From Marinobacter sp. DY40_1A1 (GTDB lineage: Bacteria; Pseudomonadota; Gammaproteobacteria; Pseudomonadales; Oleiphilaceae), in the NCBI RefSeq assembly GCF_016597815.1, contig NZ_VCHA01000004.1, forward strand, positions 248,001 through 312,000: a stretch of 64,000 bases of DNA, read 5' to 3'. Shown here piece after piece: positions 9,294 through 18,681 of the stretch. Under the pieces are notes generated by a model. The model had not been told where the DNA came from. It saw only the letters and a program-made list of their open reading frames with translations, and did no database searches. Positions within the stretch are counted from its first letter, which is position 1; each line of letters opens with the position of its first letter. The position numbers and the translations under genes were made by a program.

Positions 9294-11279
9294 TCAATAG
9301 TCTCCATGGTTGCCGCTATCATTCTCATCATCTAGCAGGGGGTGCTCGCTGATAAAGAACCGGTTCTTACCCGCGCGCTTCGCCTCATACATAGCGGCAT
9401 CGGCACTTTGCATGAGCCCCTCATTGGTAACGCCCGCGCCGCGAGCAACCACGATTCCAATACTCACACCCACCCGCGCCACCCCTTCAGGCATGTAAAC
9501 GGGCTCTGCAACTGCCTTGATGATCTTTTCAGCGACTGTTATGGCATTCTCCGGGGCAGATACCTCTGGTAGCAGGATGATGAATTCATCCCCACCCATG
9601 CGCGCTACCGTATCTGTTTCTCGAACGCAGTGTTGTAGCCTTGTTGCAATTTCTTTTAACAGGCTATCGCCGGCATCATGGCCAAGGGTGTCGTTCACTT
9701 CTTTAAAGTGGTCAAGATCGAGGAACATCAGCCCGAGATAACGGGAATGGCGTCTTGAAAGTGCGATAGCCAGGCTCAGCCGGTCGTCCAGAGCCCGCCG
9801 GTTGGGGAGGCCTGTCAGAATGTCCTGATAGGCAAGTGTGTGGATTTTTTCCTGATACTCTTTTATCTCGGAAAAATCCTGAAACGAAATCACCACACCC
9901 TCTTCGCCGGTATCGCTGGTTAGCGGAGCAGCATTCAGTATGACCGGTATGGTGGCATTATCTTTTCGACGAAACTCCTCGTCTTTACTGCGATATAGCT
10001 CGCGGGTATTCATTACGTTGAGGATGGAACAGCTGGATTCATCTCCCTCATGCACGTGGAATACATCGTGCCCTTGCCTGGCGACGATTTCCTCAGAACT
10101 CCAACCCAAGATGCGCTCAGCCTCCGGATTGATATAGGTAACAACACCCTCGCTGTCCATAACGATCAAGCCATCGCCTAGCACGCTGGAGATTTTCCAG
10201 AAGCGCCGGGCCTGCTGTGTATTTTCCCGTCTTAGCTCGCGGCGTTTGTGCCGGGAAAACTGAAAGTAGAACACTGCCACCAACAACAGCACAACGCCGG
10301 CCAGGTAAAGGCCTACAACCCATGGGTTTACAAAGATTGCCGTCGTTGGCAGTGTACTGTGCGGTAAAAAAGACACGGCCTTCCAGAAGTAATCCTCACT
10401 GTCTGCCGTCGAGCCTAACCCCTCAAGTGGCCTAACGGTTTCAAACACGAACAGGCCGTCAGGTGTTTCAACATTGCCACTGCCGCTTTGCAGCATCAGT
10501 TGCCATGCTTGCGGGTGCTCGCGCTTGAACGCGGAAGGCAGGCCAAACATGAATCCCCACTCGTTGTTTTTATCCGGGGCGGAAAGCACACCGCCGTCAC
10601 TATTGAGCAAATACGCGGGGTAGGTTTCGCCCATGCTCTGCTTGAACGTGTCCAGAAGCGACTGCCACAACATGTTGAGAATAACAGCACCTTGTTTTTG
10701 ACCACTGTCATCGAAAACCGGCACGCCAAACCGAACCATAGGAAGGTACGGGGCATCGACCTTGCCGTTTTCAACATTCAGGTCCAGGGGAGAGACGTAC
10801 ACGTCGCCTTCGGACATCGACATGGTATTGGCAAAATAATAGCGGGTGCTTTTAGACTGCAGTTGATCCTCAGGGGTAACCAGGCTGCGCCCGAACAGAT
10901 AGTCCAGCCGCACCAACTCAGCGCCCTCGCCATCAAGAAACCGGATTTGGCTGTAGATAGCTTTTTGCTCAAGTAGGACTCGAAAAACCTGTTTTAGCCC
11001 GTCTTTCTCAACTTCAGTGCGGGATCGATTGAACGCTTCGGTCGCCGGCATTTTCGATATCACTCGCAGGTCATTTGCGGCGTAATCAAAAATTTGTGTA
11101 AGCAGCCCTGAGGTCAATCTTACCTTGGCTTGCTCAGCTATCTTGATATCTGCAAGCTGTTCACCCGCCTGATACCTGAGCACGCCGTATACAATGGCCG
11201 TAAATGCCGCAACACAAAGCAAGCCAGTGATCAAAGCTGACTTAACATACCCTTGTTCCTGCTTACCAATTCCAGACAT
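9294..11279 (-). CDS. Diguanylate cyclase with periplasmic CACHE-like sensor and PAS domain
   Basis: A 661-residue inner-membrane enzyme expected to make cyclic di-GMP. A membrane segment at about residues 15-35 is followed by a roughly 280-residue extracytoplasmic region resembling double CACHE sensors, a second membrane segment near 320-340, a PAS domain near 365-475 and a GGDEF domain to about 645. The active-site motif is intact (MGGDEF), with an RETD product-inhibition site five residues before the TVARM that precedes it. It begins 3 bases after fdsD, so it is probably co-transcribed with the formate dehydrogenase genes. The ribosome binding site is weak. Confidence 0.93.
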   Translation of the reverse strand: MSGIGKQEQGYVKSALITGLLCVAAFTAIVYGVLRYQAGEQLADIKIAEQAKVRLTSGLLTQIFDYAANDLRVISKMPATEAFNRSRTEVEKDGLKQVFRVLLEQKAIYSQIRFLDGEGAELVRLDYLFGRSLVTPEDQLQSKSTRYYFANTMSMSEGDVYVSPLDLNVENGKVDAPYLPMVRFGVPVFDDSGQKQGAVILNMLWQSLLDTFKQSMGETYPAYLLNSDGGVLSAPDKNNEWGFMFGLPSAFKREHPQAWQLMLQSGSGNVETPDGLFVFETVRPLEGLGSTADSEDYFWKAVSFLPHSTLPTTAIFVNPWVVGLYLAGVVLLLVAVFYFQFSRHKRRELRRENTQQARRFWKISSVLGDGLIVMDSEGVVTYINPEAERILGWSSEEIVARQGHDVFHVHEGDESSCSILNVMNTRELYRSKDEEFRRKDNATIPVILNAAPLTSDTGEEGVVISFQDFSEIKEYQEKIHTLAYQDILTGLPNRRALDDRLSLAIALSRRHSRYLGLMFLDLDHFKEVNDTLGHDAGDSLLKEIATRLQHCVRETDTVARMGGDEFIILLPEVSAPENAITVAEKIIKAVAEPVYMPEGVARVGVSIGIVVARGAGVTNEGLMQSADAAMYEAKRAGKNRFFISEHPLLDDENDSGNHGDY

Positions 11280-11282
11280 GTG

Positions 11283-11516
11283 CTACCGGTTGATGTGTGT
11301 TTTCAACTTTATAACTGTCGATCGCGCCAATCCAGACAGCTCTTCCGGGCTTTGGTCTGCGTGAGCAATTATCAGCTGTTTCATACTCCGGGCCCAGAAC
11401 TTATGCAGGTGATCGGCGGCTACATCTGTCACCTTGTCATCATCACCGTAATGCAGGTTGTTAGCAATTATCTGGTCGAGCATTTTAATCAGGTTGTTCA
11501 GCTGCTGGTCGCTCAC
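11283..11516 (-). CDS. fdsD: NAD-dependent formate dehydrogenase delta subunit
   Basis: A 77-residue, mostly helical protein whose size and position match FdsD of fdsGBACD operons. FdsD is a small subunit needed for assembly or stability of the cytoplasmic molybdenum formate dehydrogenase. The GTG start overlaps the fdhD stop in a GTGA arrangement, which implies translational coupling. The stop lies 3 bases before the diguanylate cyclase start. Confidence 0.85.
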   Translation of the reverse strand: MSDQQLNNLIKMLDQIIANNLHYGDDDKVTDVAADHLHKFWARSMKQLIIAHADQSPEELSGLARSTVIKLKTHINR

Positions 11517-12385
11517 AACGTTTTCTCCTCAGCCGTTGCCGCTCCACAGGTATAGATTACGTGGCGGCCCGGGCGGGCAAATCCGATAAGGTTCATACCG
11601 CTTTTTTCGGCCTCGCGAATGGCCAGTGCAGTAGGGGCAGACACTGCCACCAGGCTGCCTATGCCCACGCTGGCGCTTTTTTGTACCATTTCAAAGCTGG
11701 CCCGGCTGGAGATCAGGGCAAAGCCTTCTGTGAAGGCTTGATCGCCATGCTCCCGTAGCCGGGCACCAATCAGTTTATCCAGTGCGTTATGCCGGCCTAC
11801 ATCTTCCCGAGCCAGCAGAATCCTGCCATCTGAATCGCACCAGGCAGCGCCGTGGGTTGCCCCGGTTTGCAGTTGTAACGGCTGGTGCTTCTTCAAATGG
11901 CTCAGCGCATCCTGCACAGCCTTGTCGCCTGGGAGTGGCTGCGGCGCGACTTGCTCCAGGGTTCGCACCACATGGGCCAGTGATTCCGTACCGCAGAGCC
12001 CGCAGCCGGTTCGGCCGGCCATGTTGCGACGCTGCTCGCGCAGGCGGGCATAGCAGTCGCCGGCAATGTGCATGTCTACTTCTATACCGTCTTCGCCCGG
12101 TTTTATCTCGATGCTGAAGAGTTGATCCGGCCGCTGCAGAATGCCTTCGCTCAGGCTGAAACCCAGCGCAAAATCTTCTAGATCGCAGGGAGAAGCCATC
12201 ATCACGGCATGGGACACGCCGTTGTAGACCATGGCGACCGGAACCTCTTCGGCAATCAGGTCTCTTGATCGGGCACCTTCAATACCACCGCGTACACTCA
12301 CCCTGGCCTCACTCATAGGCGGCAAAATAATTGCGGGTGTATCAGCCATGGCGACCTGCCCCTGGTTATTTGAGAGCGTTTGCAT
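11513..12385 (-). CDS. fdhD: Formate dehydrogenase accessory sulfurtransferase FdhD (FdsC)
   Basis: A protein of about 290 residues that transfers sulfur from a cysteine desulfurase to the molybdenum cofactor, which formate dehydrogenase needs for activity. The functional CGLCG motif (GRTGCGLCGTES) lies near residue 131, and the C-terminal region (ISSRASFEMVQKS, GFARPGRH) is typical. The ATG at 12385 has a GGGAG site and overlaps the end of fdsA by 20 bases. A second ATG at 12349 also has a good AGG site, so the start is not settled. It is the fourth gene of the fds operon. Confidence 0.94.
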   Translation of the reverse strand: MQTLSNNQGQVAMADTPAIILPPMSEARVSVRGGIEGARSRDLIAEEVPVAMVYNGVSHAVMMASPCDLEDFALGFSLSEGILQRPDQLFSIEIKPGEDGIEVDMHIAGDCYARLREQRRNMAGRTGCGLCGTESLAHVVRTLEQVAPQPLPGDKAVQDALSHLKKHQPLQLQTGATHGAAWCDSDGRILLAREDVGRHNALDKLIGARLREHGDQAFTEGFALISSRASFEMVQKSASVGIGSLVAVSAPTALAIREAEKSGMNLIGFARPGRHVIYTCGAATAEEKTL

Positions 12386-15302
12386 AGCTGTCTCCCTCGC
12401 TTTCCATGGCCGGCTTCAGCAAGGACTGCTGGCGCTTGTCGAAGTCTACAAAGTTACGCTGCCAATCCGATGGTTGGGACACTTTTTCTACCTGAACGGC
12501 AGTTACCTTGTATTCCGGGCAGTTGGTGGCCCAATCGGAATTGTCGGTGGTGACCACGTTGGCACCGCTGCTGGGGTGATGGAAGGTGGTGTAAACCACG
12601 CCTGGCAACATTCGGGTACTCACTTTTGCTCGCAGCACTGTATGGCCAACGCGGCTGCTGATGCCCAGCCAGTCACCGTCTTTTACGCCGCGCAGTTCTG
12701 CATCGCTTGGGTGCAGTTCCAGCACGTCTTCTTCATGCCAGTCGCTGTTACTGGTGCGGCGGGTTTGGGCGCCGACGTTGTACTGGGACAGGATTCGCCC
12801 TGTGGTCAGCAGCAGCGGGAAGCGGCGGCTTGCGCGTTCTTCGGTAGCCAGGTACTCGGTTACTGCAAACCGGCCCTTGCCGATAGGGAAATCCACCGTG
12901 TGCATGGTAGGCGCGCCATCCGGGTACTCATCGTTGCAGGGCCACTGAATGCTGCCCAGTTGCTCCAGCTTGTCGTAATTCACGCCGGTAAACGTGGGGG
13001 TTAGCGATGCAATTTCATCCATGATTTCAGATGGATGGTTATAGTGCATGGGGTAGCCCAGAGCGTTAGACAACGCCATGGTTACTTCCCAATCTTCCAT
13101 TCCCGCAACGGGCTCCATCACTTTGCGCACGCGGTTGATGCGGCGCTCCGCGTTGGTGAAGGTGCCGTTCTTTTCAAGGAAGGTGGAACCCGGCAGCAAC
13201 ACATGGGCGAACTTGGCGGTTTCGTTCAGGAAGATGTCTTGCACAATCAGGCAGTCCAATGCTTTCAGCGCCGCTTCTACATGCTGGGTGTTGGGATCTG
13301 ACTGGGCAATATCCTCGCCCTGCACGTAAAGAGCCTTGAAGCTGCCAGCGATGGCTGCGTCAAACATATTCGGAATCCGCAGCCCCGGTTCGTTATCGAT
13401 GGGCACACCCCATACAGCTTCGAAGCGCTCACGCACGGCTTGATCGTTCACATGCTGGTAGCCCGGCAACTCATGGGGGAAGGAGCCCATATCGCAGGAA
13501 CCCTGCACGTTATTTTGCCCGCGCAACGGGTTCACGCCACCACCCTCTTTGCCAATGTTGCCCGTGGCCAGCGCCAGGTTGGCAATGCCCATCACCATGG
13601 TGGAGCCCTGGCTGTGTTCAGTTACGCCCAGGCCGTAATAGATGGCGCCGTTGCCCGCCTTGGCATAAAGGCGTGCGGCTTCCCGTACTTTACTTGCAGG
13701 TACGCCGGTAACCGCTTCCATGGCTTCGGGGGAGTTACGTTCTTCCGCAATAAAGGTACGCCAGGTGTTGTGGGCCTCTGTGTCGCAGCGGCTGTTGATG
13801 AATTCCTGATCTTCCAGGCCTTCGGTCACAATCACGTGGGCCAGGGCATTCACTATGGCCACGTTGGTGCCGGGGCGCAGCGGCAGGTGCAGGCCTTCCT
13901 CGGCATTGGGCGTGTGGACCAAATCAATGCGGCGCGGATCGATTACGATCAACTTGGCACCCTGGCGCAAACGCTTGCGCATCAGTGAGCCAAATACCGG
14001 GTGGGCATCAGTTGGGTTGGCGCCAATCACCATGATGGTGTCGGCCTTCATTACCGAATCAAAGGTTTGGGTGCCGGCGGATTCGCCCAAGGTGGTTTTG
14101 AGGCCATAACCCGTAGGGGAGTGGCATACCCGCGCACAGGTGTCGGTGTTGTTGTTGCCAAAGGCTGCCCGCACCAGTTTTTGCACCAGATAGGTTTCTT
14201 CGTTGGTGCAGCGCGAAGAGGTAATACCGCCAATGCTTTCACGGCCGTATTGGGCCTGAGTGTCTTTGAGTTTTTTCGCTGCGAATGCCAGGGCTTCGTC
14301 CCAGGACACGACTTTCCAGGGGTCGTTGATGGAATCGCGAATCATCGGTTCCCTGATGCGATCCTCGTGGGTGGCATAGCCAAAGGCAAACCGGCCTTTC
14401 ACACAGGAATGGCCATGGTTGGCTTCGCCGCCTTTGTAAGGAACCATGCGCACAACCTGATCGCCTTTCATCTCAGCCTTGAACGAGCAGCCAACACCGC
14501 AGTATGCGCAGGTGGTGACTATGCTGTGCTCGGGCTGGCCGGCGTCGATCACGCTTTTTTCCATCAGTGTGGACGTGGGGCAAGCCTGCACACAGGCTCC
14601 ACAAGACACACACTCGGAATCCATGAACGGGTCGTTCTGGCTGGCCACCACTTTGGAATCGAAGCCGCGGCCTTCTATGGTCAGCGCAAAGGTGCCTTGC
14701 ACCTCGTCGCAGGCTCGCACGCAGCGGGAACAGACAATGCACTTGCTGGGGTCGAAGCTGAAATAGGGGTTGGAGCTGTCGGTTTCGGCATCCAGATGGT
14801 TCTTGCCGTCAAACCCGTAACGCACTTCCCGCAGGCCCACTACGCCAGCCACATCCTGCAGTTCGCAATTGCCGTTGGCCGGGCATGTGAGGCAGTCCAA
14901 CGGGTGATCGGAGATATACAACTCCATGATGTTGCGGCGCAACTTTGCCAATTTTCCGGTCTGGGTGGTTACAGACATGCCTTCCGCCACAGGCGTAGTG
15001 CAGGAGGCCGGGTAACCGCGGCGGCCTTCAATCTCTACCGCGCACAGGCGGCAGGAGCCAAAGGCTTCCAGATTGTCGGAAGCGCACAGTTTGGGGATGT
15101 TGATGCCGGCCAATGCCGCTGCGCGTAATACCGAGGTGCCTTCAGGAACCGTGATATCACGACCATCCACCGATATGGATACCAATTCTTCTGAGAGACT
15201 GGGCGGTGTGCCCAGATCCCTGGAAAAAGAATCAAAATCCGGATTCAGGCCGTCCTTGCCAGGCTCGTAGCTTTGGGTGCCGGGATCGTAGTAATGCATC
15301 AT
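12366..15302 (-). CDS. fdsA: NAD-dependent formate dehydrogenase alpha subunit (molybdenum, Fe-S)
   Basis: The 978-residue catalytic subunit, which oxidises formate to CO2 at a bis-MGD molybdenum centre and passes electrons to FdsB. Cluster ligands are visible in order. A 2Fe-2S site uses Cys73, 84, 87 and 101. A 4Fe-4S site uses His133 and Cys137, 140 and 146. A double 4Fe-4S ferredoxin region uses Cys188, 191, 194, 198 and 231, 234, 237, 241. A further 4Fe-4S site uses Cys265, 268, 272 and 300. Cys393-His394 in RVCHSPTG are the expected molybdenum ligand and catalytic histidine. The last hundred residues form the MGD-binding domain. It starts 1 base after fdsB. Confidence 0.97.
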   Translation of the reverse strand: MMHYYDPGTQSYEPGKDGLNPDFDSFSRDLGTPPSLSEELVSISVDGRDITVPEGTSVLRAAALAGINIPKLCASDNLEAFGSCRLCAVEIEGRRGYPASCTTPVAEGMSVTTQTGKLAKLRRNIMELYISDHPLDCLTCPANGNCELQDVAGVVGLREVRYGFDGKNHLDAETDSSNPYFSFDPSKCIVCSRCVRACDEVQGTFALTIEGRGFDSKVVASQNDPFMDSECVSCGACVQACPTSTLMEKSVIDAGQPEHSIVTTCAYCGVGCSFKAEMKGDQVVRMVPYKGGEANHGHSCVKGRFAFGYATHEDRIREPMIRDSINDPWKVVSWDEALAFAAKKLKDTQAQYGRESIGGITSSRCTNEETYLVQKLVRAAFGNNNTDTCARVCHSPTGYGLKTTLGESAGTQTFDSVMKADTIMVIGANPTDAHPVFGSLMRKRLRQGAKLIVIDPRRIDLVHTPNAEEGLHLPLRPGTNVAIVNALAHVIVTEGLEDQEFINSRCDTEAHNTWRTFIAEERNSPEAMEAVTGVPASKVREAARLYAKAGNGAIYYGLGVTEHSQGSTMVMGIANLALATGNIGKEGGGVNPLRGQNNVQGSCDMGSFPHELPGYQHVNDQAVRERFEAVWGVPIDNEPGLRIPNMFDAAIAGSFKALYVQGEDIAQSDPNTQHVEAALKALDCLIVQDIFLNETAKFAHVLLPGSTFLEKNGTFTNAERRINRVRKVMEPVAGMEDWEVTMALSNALGYPMHYNHPSEIMDEIASLTPTFTGVNYDKLEQLGSIQWPCNDEYPDGAPTMHTVDFPIGKGRFAVTEYLATEERASRRFPLLLTTGRILSQYNVGAQTRRTSNSDWHEEDVLELHPSDAELRGVKDGDWLGISSRVGHTVLRAKVSTRMLPGVVYTTFHHPSSGANVVTTDNSDWATNCPEYKVTAVQVEKVSQPSDWQRNFVDFDKRQQSLLKPAMESEGDSYANALK

Positions 15303-15303
15303 A

Positions 15304-16863
15304 TCAAGCCTCCACCGGGCGCGGACTGGCCATCAGGTCTTCGGGGAAATAGTTCATAACGCTTTGAACCGGGAAGGGGGTCATGCCGCCCATGGCGCAG
15401 AGGGAGCCGTCCACCATGGTTTCACACAGGTCTTCCAGCAATTCCAGATTGCTGCTCTGGTTCTCACCCGCACGGATGCGATCAATCACTTCCACGCCGC
15501 GCACCGAACCTATCCGGCAGGGTGTGCATTTGCCGCAGGATTCAACAGCGCAGAACTCCATGGCAAAGCGGGCTTGTTCGCCCATATCCACGGTGTCATC
15601 AAACACCACCACGCCGCCGTGGCCAATACCGGCACCGAGTGCGGCGAAGGCCTCATAATCCATGGGAGTGTCCCATTGGCTTTCCGGCATGTAGGCCATG
15701 AGCGGGCCGCCCACCTGCACAGCTTTCATAGGCCTACCGCTAAACGAGCCGCCACCGAACTCTTCCAGAATTTTGCGCAGGGTCACGCCAAAGGCCAATT
15801 CGATCAAACCACCCTGTTTGATGTTGCCCGCCAACTGAATGGGCAGGGTGCCCAGTGAGCGCCCCATGCCGTAATCTGCGTAGGCTTTGCCGCCGTGAGC
15901 CATAATGTAGGGCACCGCCGCCAGCGAGAGCACGTTGTTTACTACTGTTGGCTGCCCGAACAGGCCCTTGATGGCGGGCAGCGGCGGCTTGGAACGCACC
16001 AGCCCGCGCTTGCCTTCCAGGCTTTCCAGCAATGAGGTTTCTTCACCACAAATATAGGCACCTGCACCGAGGCGTACTTCAAGGCGGAATTTGCGGCCAT
16101 TGCCACAAACGTTATCACCCAGATAGCCCTGGGCTTCTGCCCTGCGAATGGCTTCTTCCAGCATGTTTTTGGACAGCAGGTATTCCGAACGCACGTATAT
16201 GAAGCCCAGAGCCGCGCCCACCGCCAGGCCGGCAATCACCATGCCTTCAATCAGCATGTAGGGGTCACACTCCATTACCAGGCGATCAGCAAAGGTGCCG
16301 GAATCGCCTTCATCGGCGTTGCACACCACGTACTTTTGCTGCCCATGTGGTTCGTCCAGCACGGTTTGCCATTTGATGCCTGCGGGGAAGGCAGCCCCGC
16401 CCCGGCCGCGCAGGCCAGAGGTTTTTACCTCATCAACAATGCCCTGGGGCGTAAGCGCTGCGGCTTTTTTCAGCCCTGCAAAGCCACCGTGGGCAATGTA
16501 GTCTTCAATACAGACGGGGTCGGTAATGCCGATTCGGGCAAAGGTAAGGCGCTGCTGTTGCTGCAAGTATGGATGTTGCGTGATATCCCCCAGATACAAG
16601 GGGTGGTCCGGGTGCCCCTCAAATAAGCCAGCGGCCACCAGTTCGTCCACCTGGCCAGGTTCCACAGGGCCATAGGCCATTCGGCCATAGGGCGTTTGCA
16701 CTTCGACCAAGGGCTCCAGCCAGAACAAACCGCGCGAGCCATTACGCACCAAGTGGATATCCAGATTGAGTGTGGCCGCCGCATTCAGCAGCTCTTGTGC
16801 CACTCTGTCAGCACCCAGAGAAAGAGCTGTGGTGTCGCAGGGCACATACACTGTTATTGTCAT
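15304..16863 (-). CDS. fdsB: NAD-dependent formate dehydrogenase beta subunit (FMN, NADH, Fe-S)
   Basis: A 519-residue flavoprotein related to NuoF, with an N-terminal thioredoxin-like 2Fe-2S-type region of about 110 residues. The FMN/NAD site is shown by GLRGRGGAAFPAG and NADEGDSGTFADR, and the 4Fe-4S site by ESCGKCTPCRIG near the C-terminus. It takes electrons from FdsA and reduces NAD+ to NADH. It follows fdsG by 17 bases with an AGGAG site. Confidence 0.97.
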   Translation of the reverse strand: MTITVYVPCDTTALSLGADRVAQELLNAAATLNLDIHLVRNGSRGLFWLEPLVEVQTPYGRMAYGPVEPGQVDELVAAGLFEGHPDHPLYLGDITQHPYLQQQQRLTFARIGITDPVCIEDYIAHGGFAGLKKAAALTPQGIVDEVKTSGLRGRGGAAFPAGIKWQTVLDEPHGQQKYVVCNADEGDSGTFADRLVMECDPYMLIEGMVIAGLAVGAALGFIYVRSEYLLSKNMLEEAIRRAEAQGYLGDNVCGNGRKFRLEVRLGAGAYICGEETSLLESLEGKRGLVRSKPPLPAIKGLFGQPTVVNNVLSLAAVPYIMAHGGKAYADYGMGRSLGTLPIQLAGNIKQGGLIELAFGVTLRKILEEFGGGSFSGRPMKAVQVGGPLMAYMPESQWDTPMDYEAFAALGAGIGHGGVVVFDDTVDMGEQARFAMEFCAVESCGKCTPCRIGSVRGVEVIDRIRAGENQSSNLELLEDLCETMVDGSLCAMGGMTPFPVQSVMNYFPEDLMASPRPVEA

Positions 16864-16880
16864 GAGTTTTGCTCCTGCTA

Positions 16881-17411
16881 TTACTTTAGCTGAAGGACAG
16901 ACGTTGTGAGCTTGTCCGCCAGCTGGTCAAATTTCTGTGGAGTCATTCGCCCGATGGTTTCGTTGTTTATGCGAATAGAAGGGCCACAGGCACAATTGCC
17001 CAGGCAATACACAGGCTCGAGGGTGAACTCGTTGTCCGCTGTGGTCTGGTGGTAGTCCACACCCAGTTTTTCCTGAACGTGTCGTTCAAATGCGCGGCCA
17101 CCCCGCGCCTGGCACGCTTCCGCACGGCATACTTCCAGCAGGTTGCTGCCGGCAGGGCGGGTGCGAAAGTGGTGATAAAAGCTGATAACCCCGTGAATAT
17201 CAGCGCGGCTCTGCTGCAACATTTCGGCAATGATGGGTACGGCACCCTCCGGCACATAACCAATGCGGTTCTGTATGGCATGCAGAATGGGTAAAAGTGC
17301 GCCGGGCTCATGCTGCAAAGCTGCGACTTGCTGACGGATGATGTCAGGGCTCCAGTCCTCGGGCAGGGTCGTCACCGCCGCGCTGTGGTTAGCGTTCTCT
17401 GACATATGCAT
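16881..17411 (-). CDS. fdsG: NAD-dependent formate dehydrogenase gamma subunit (2Fe-2S, NuoE-like)
   Basis: A 176-residue thioredoxin-fold protein of the NuoE family carrying one 2Fe-2S cluster. The four ligands fall in VCRAEAC and CLGNCAC. It is the first gene of the fds operon and is transcribed away from the regulator gene at 17504, leaving a shared 92-base control region. An AGGA site precedes the ATG at 17411; a second ATG two codons later is less well spaced. Confidence 0.95.
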   Translation of the reverse strand: MHMSENANHSAAVTTLPEDWSPDIIRQQVAALQHEPGALLPILHAIQNRIGYVPEGAVPIIAEMLQQSRADIHGVISFYHHFRTRPAGSNLLEVCRAEACQARGGRAFERHVQEKLGVDYHQTTADNEFTLEPVYCLGNCACGPSIRINNETIGRMTPQKFDQLADKLTTSVLQLK

Positions 17412-17503
17412 AATTGTTCCTACCTGTTTTTATTCTGATACAGTAAACAAGCTCTCTGCAGCCAAATTAGCACTCCCAGCACACCTAAGGAATATGAACT
17501 CGA

Positions 17504-18574
17504 ATGCATAACAAAAAACTGGACATTGTCCCTGCCTGGGTGTTTCGCACCGATGCCGACGAGTTCTTCGAGCCGGTTTTGTTTCGTTTGCTTGAAAACA
17601 TTCGCGACACAGGCAAGCTAACGGTTGCGGCAGCAACTGCAGGGATTTCATACCGCCATGCCTGGAACCTCCTGAACCGGGCGGCCGACATTCTGGGCCT
17701 GCCTCTGGTGATTATGCGCAAGGGCCACGGTAGCCAACTCTCAGCTTTGGGCGAAACGCTGCTGTGGGCAGAGCACCGGGTGAAAGCCCGACTGGGGCCG
17801 CAAATCGACAGTATGACGGCAGAACTTAACGATCAGGTTCAGCATCTGCTCGCGGGTGCGCAACCCACTCTGCGCCTGCATGCCAGCCACGGGTACTCGG
17901 TGGCACTGCTGCCGGAGTTTTCACAGCAGGTAAACATCAACCTGCAGTACCGGAACCCGGAAGACGCTCTTTCTGCGCTCAATAGCGGTGAATGCGACGT
18001 TGCGAGCTTTCACATACCGACCTGCCCGGCACTCGCCCGACAGATTCTCAGCCACTACCAACGGCACCTGAGCGACATCAATCATCGCCTGATCCGTTTT
18101 GTTACCCGGCGCGAAGGGCTGATGATGCGCAAAGGTGAGCATGAACACATTCGCACCCTGCAGGACCTGAGCGAATCCGGGCTCAGTTTTGTAAGCCGCG
18201 ATCGCCATTCCGGCACCCGAGTTCTCTTTAACCTTTTATTGAAGCAGCAAGGCATCGCCGAAAGCCGGATTAACCGCACCCCTCAACAGGAATTTACTCA
18301 CACTGCCATTGCCGCTTTTGTCGCTTCCGGCATGGCAGAAGTGGGTTTTGGCGTGCAGGCTGCGGCGGAGCAGTTCAATCTGAGATTTATTGAGCTGGCC
18401 TGCGAGCACTACATGCTGATCTACCGTCAGGATCGCTTGCCCGCTGCCACTCTGGAGTACCTGACCGCATTGATGAAATCACCGGCACTGATAGACCGCA
18501 TCAACACGGTGTCAGGATATGAGCCAGACAATCCTGGCGAAATCACCACGTTTGATGCGCTGATTGCCAGATGA
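17504..18574 (+). CDS. fdsR: ModE/LysR-type regulator with periplasmic-binding-like domain (FdsR-like)
   Basis: A 356-residue transcription regulator. The N-terminal 100 residues form a winged helix of the ModE/LysR type (AAATAGISYRHAWNLLNRA). Residues of about 120-330 resemble a PBP-like substrate-sensing domain (PF12727-type) with LHASHGYSVALLPEF at its start. Regulators of this build are divergently linked to fds operons and respond to formate or to molybdate/cofactor status. The divergent orientation and 92-base gap support control of fdsGBA-fdhD-fdsD. I cannot identify its operator by eye. Confidence 0.88.
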   Translation: MHNKKLDIVPAWVFRTDADEFFEPVLFRLLENIRDTGKLTVAAATAGISYRHAWNLLNRAADILGLPLVIMRKGHGSQLSALGETLLWAEHRVKARLGPQIDSMTAELNDQVQHLLAGAQPTLRLHASHGYSVALLPEFSQQVNINLQYRNPEDALSALNSGECDVASFHIPTCPALARQILSHYQRHLSDINHRLIRFVTRREGLMMRKGEHEHIRTLQDLSESGLSFVSRDRHSGTRVLFNLLLKQQGIAESRINRTPQQEFTHTAIAAFVASGMAEVGFGVQAAAEQFNLRFIELACEHYMLIYRQDRLPAATLEYLTALMKSPALIDRINTVSGYEPDNPGEITTFDALIAR

Positions 18575-18681
18575 CATTGAGGAACACTCTTACTTGTCTA
18601 TCGGGCCCGCGATGGGCAAACTTGAGCTAGCCCACTCGCGCTTCCGCCATTTCCCGGCAAGCAGTCACATACGGAGTTCTG

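Noticed and set aside
12661..15128. Long open frames opposite fdsA
   Set aside because: They are antisense shadows of a G+C-rich coding sequence, without ribosome binding sites or recognisable domains.
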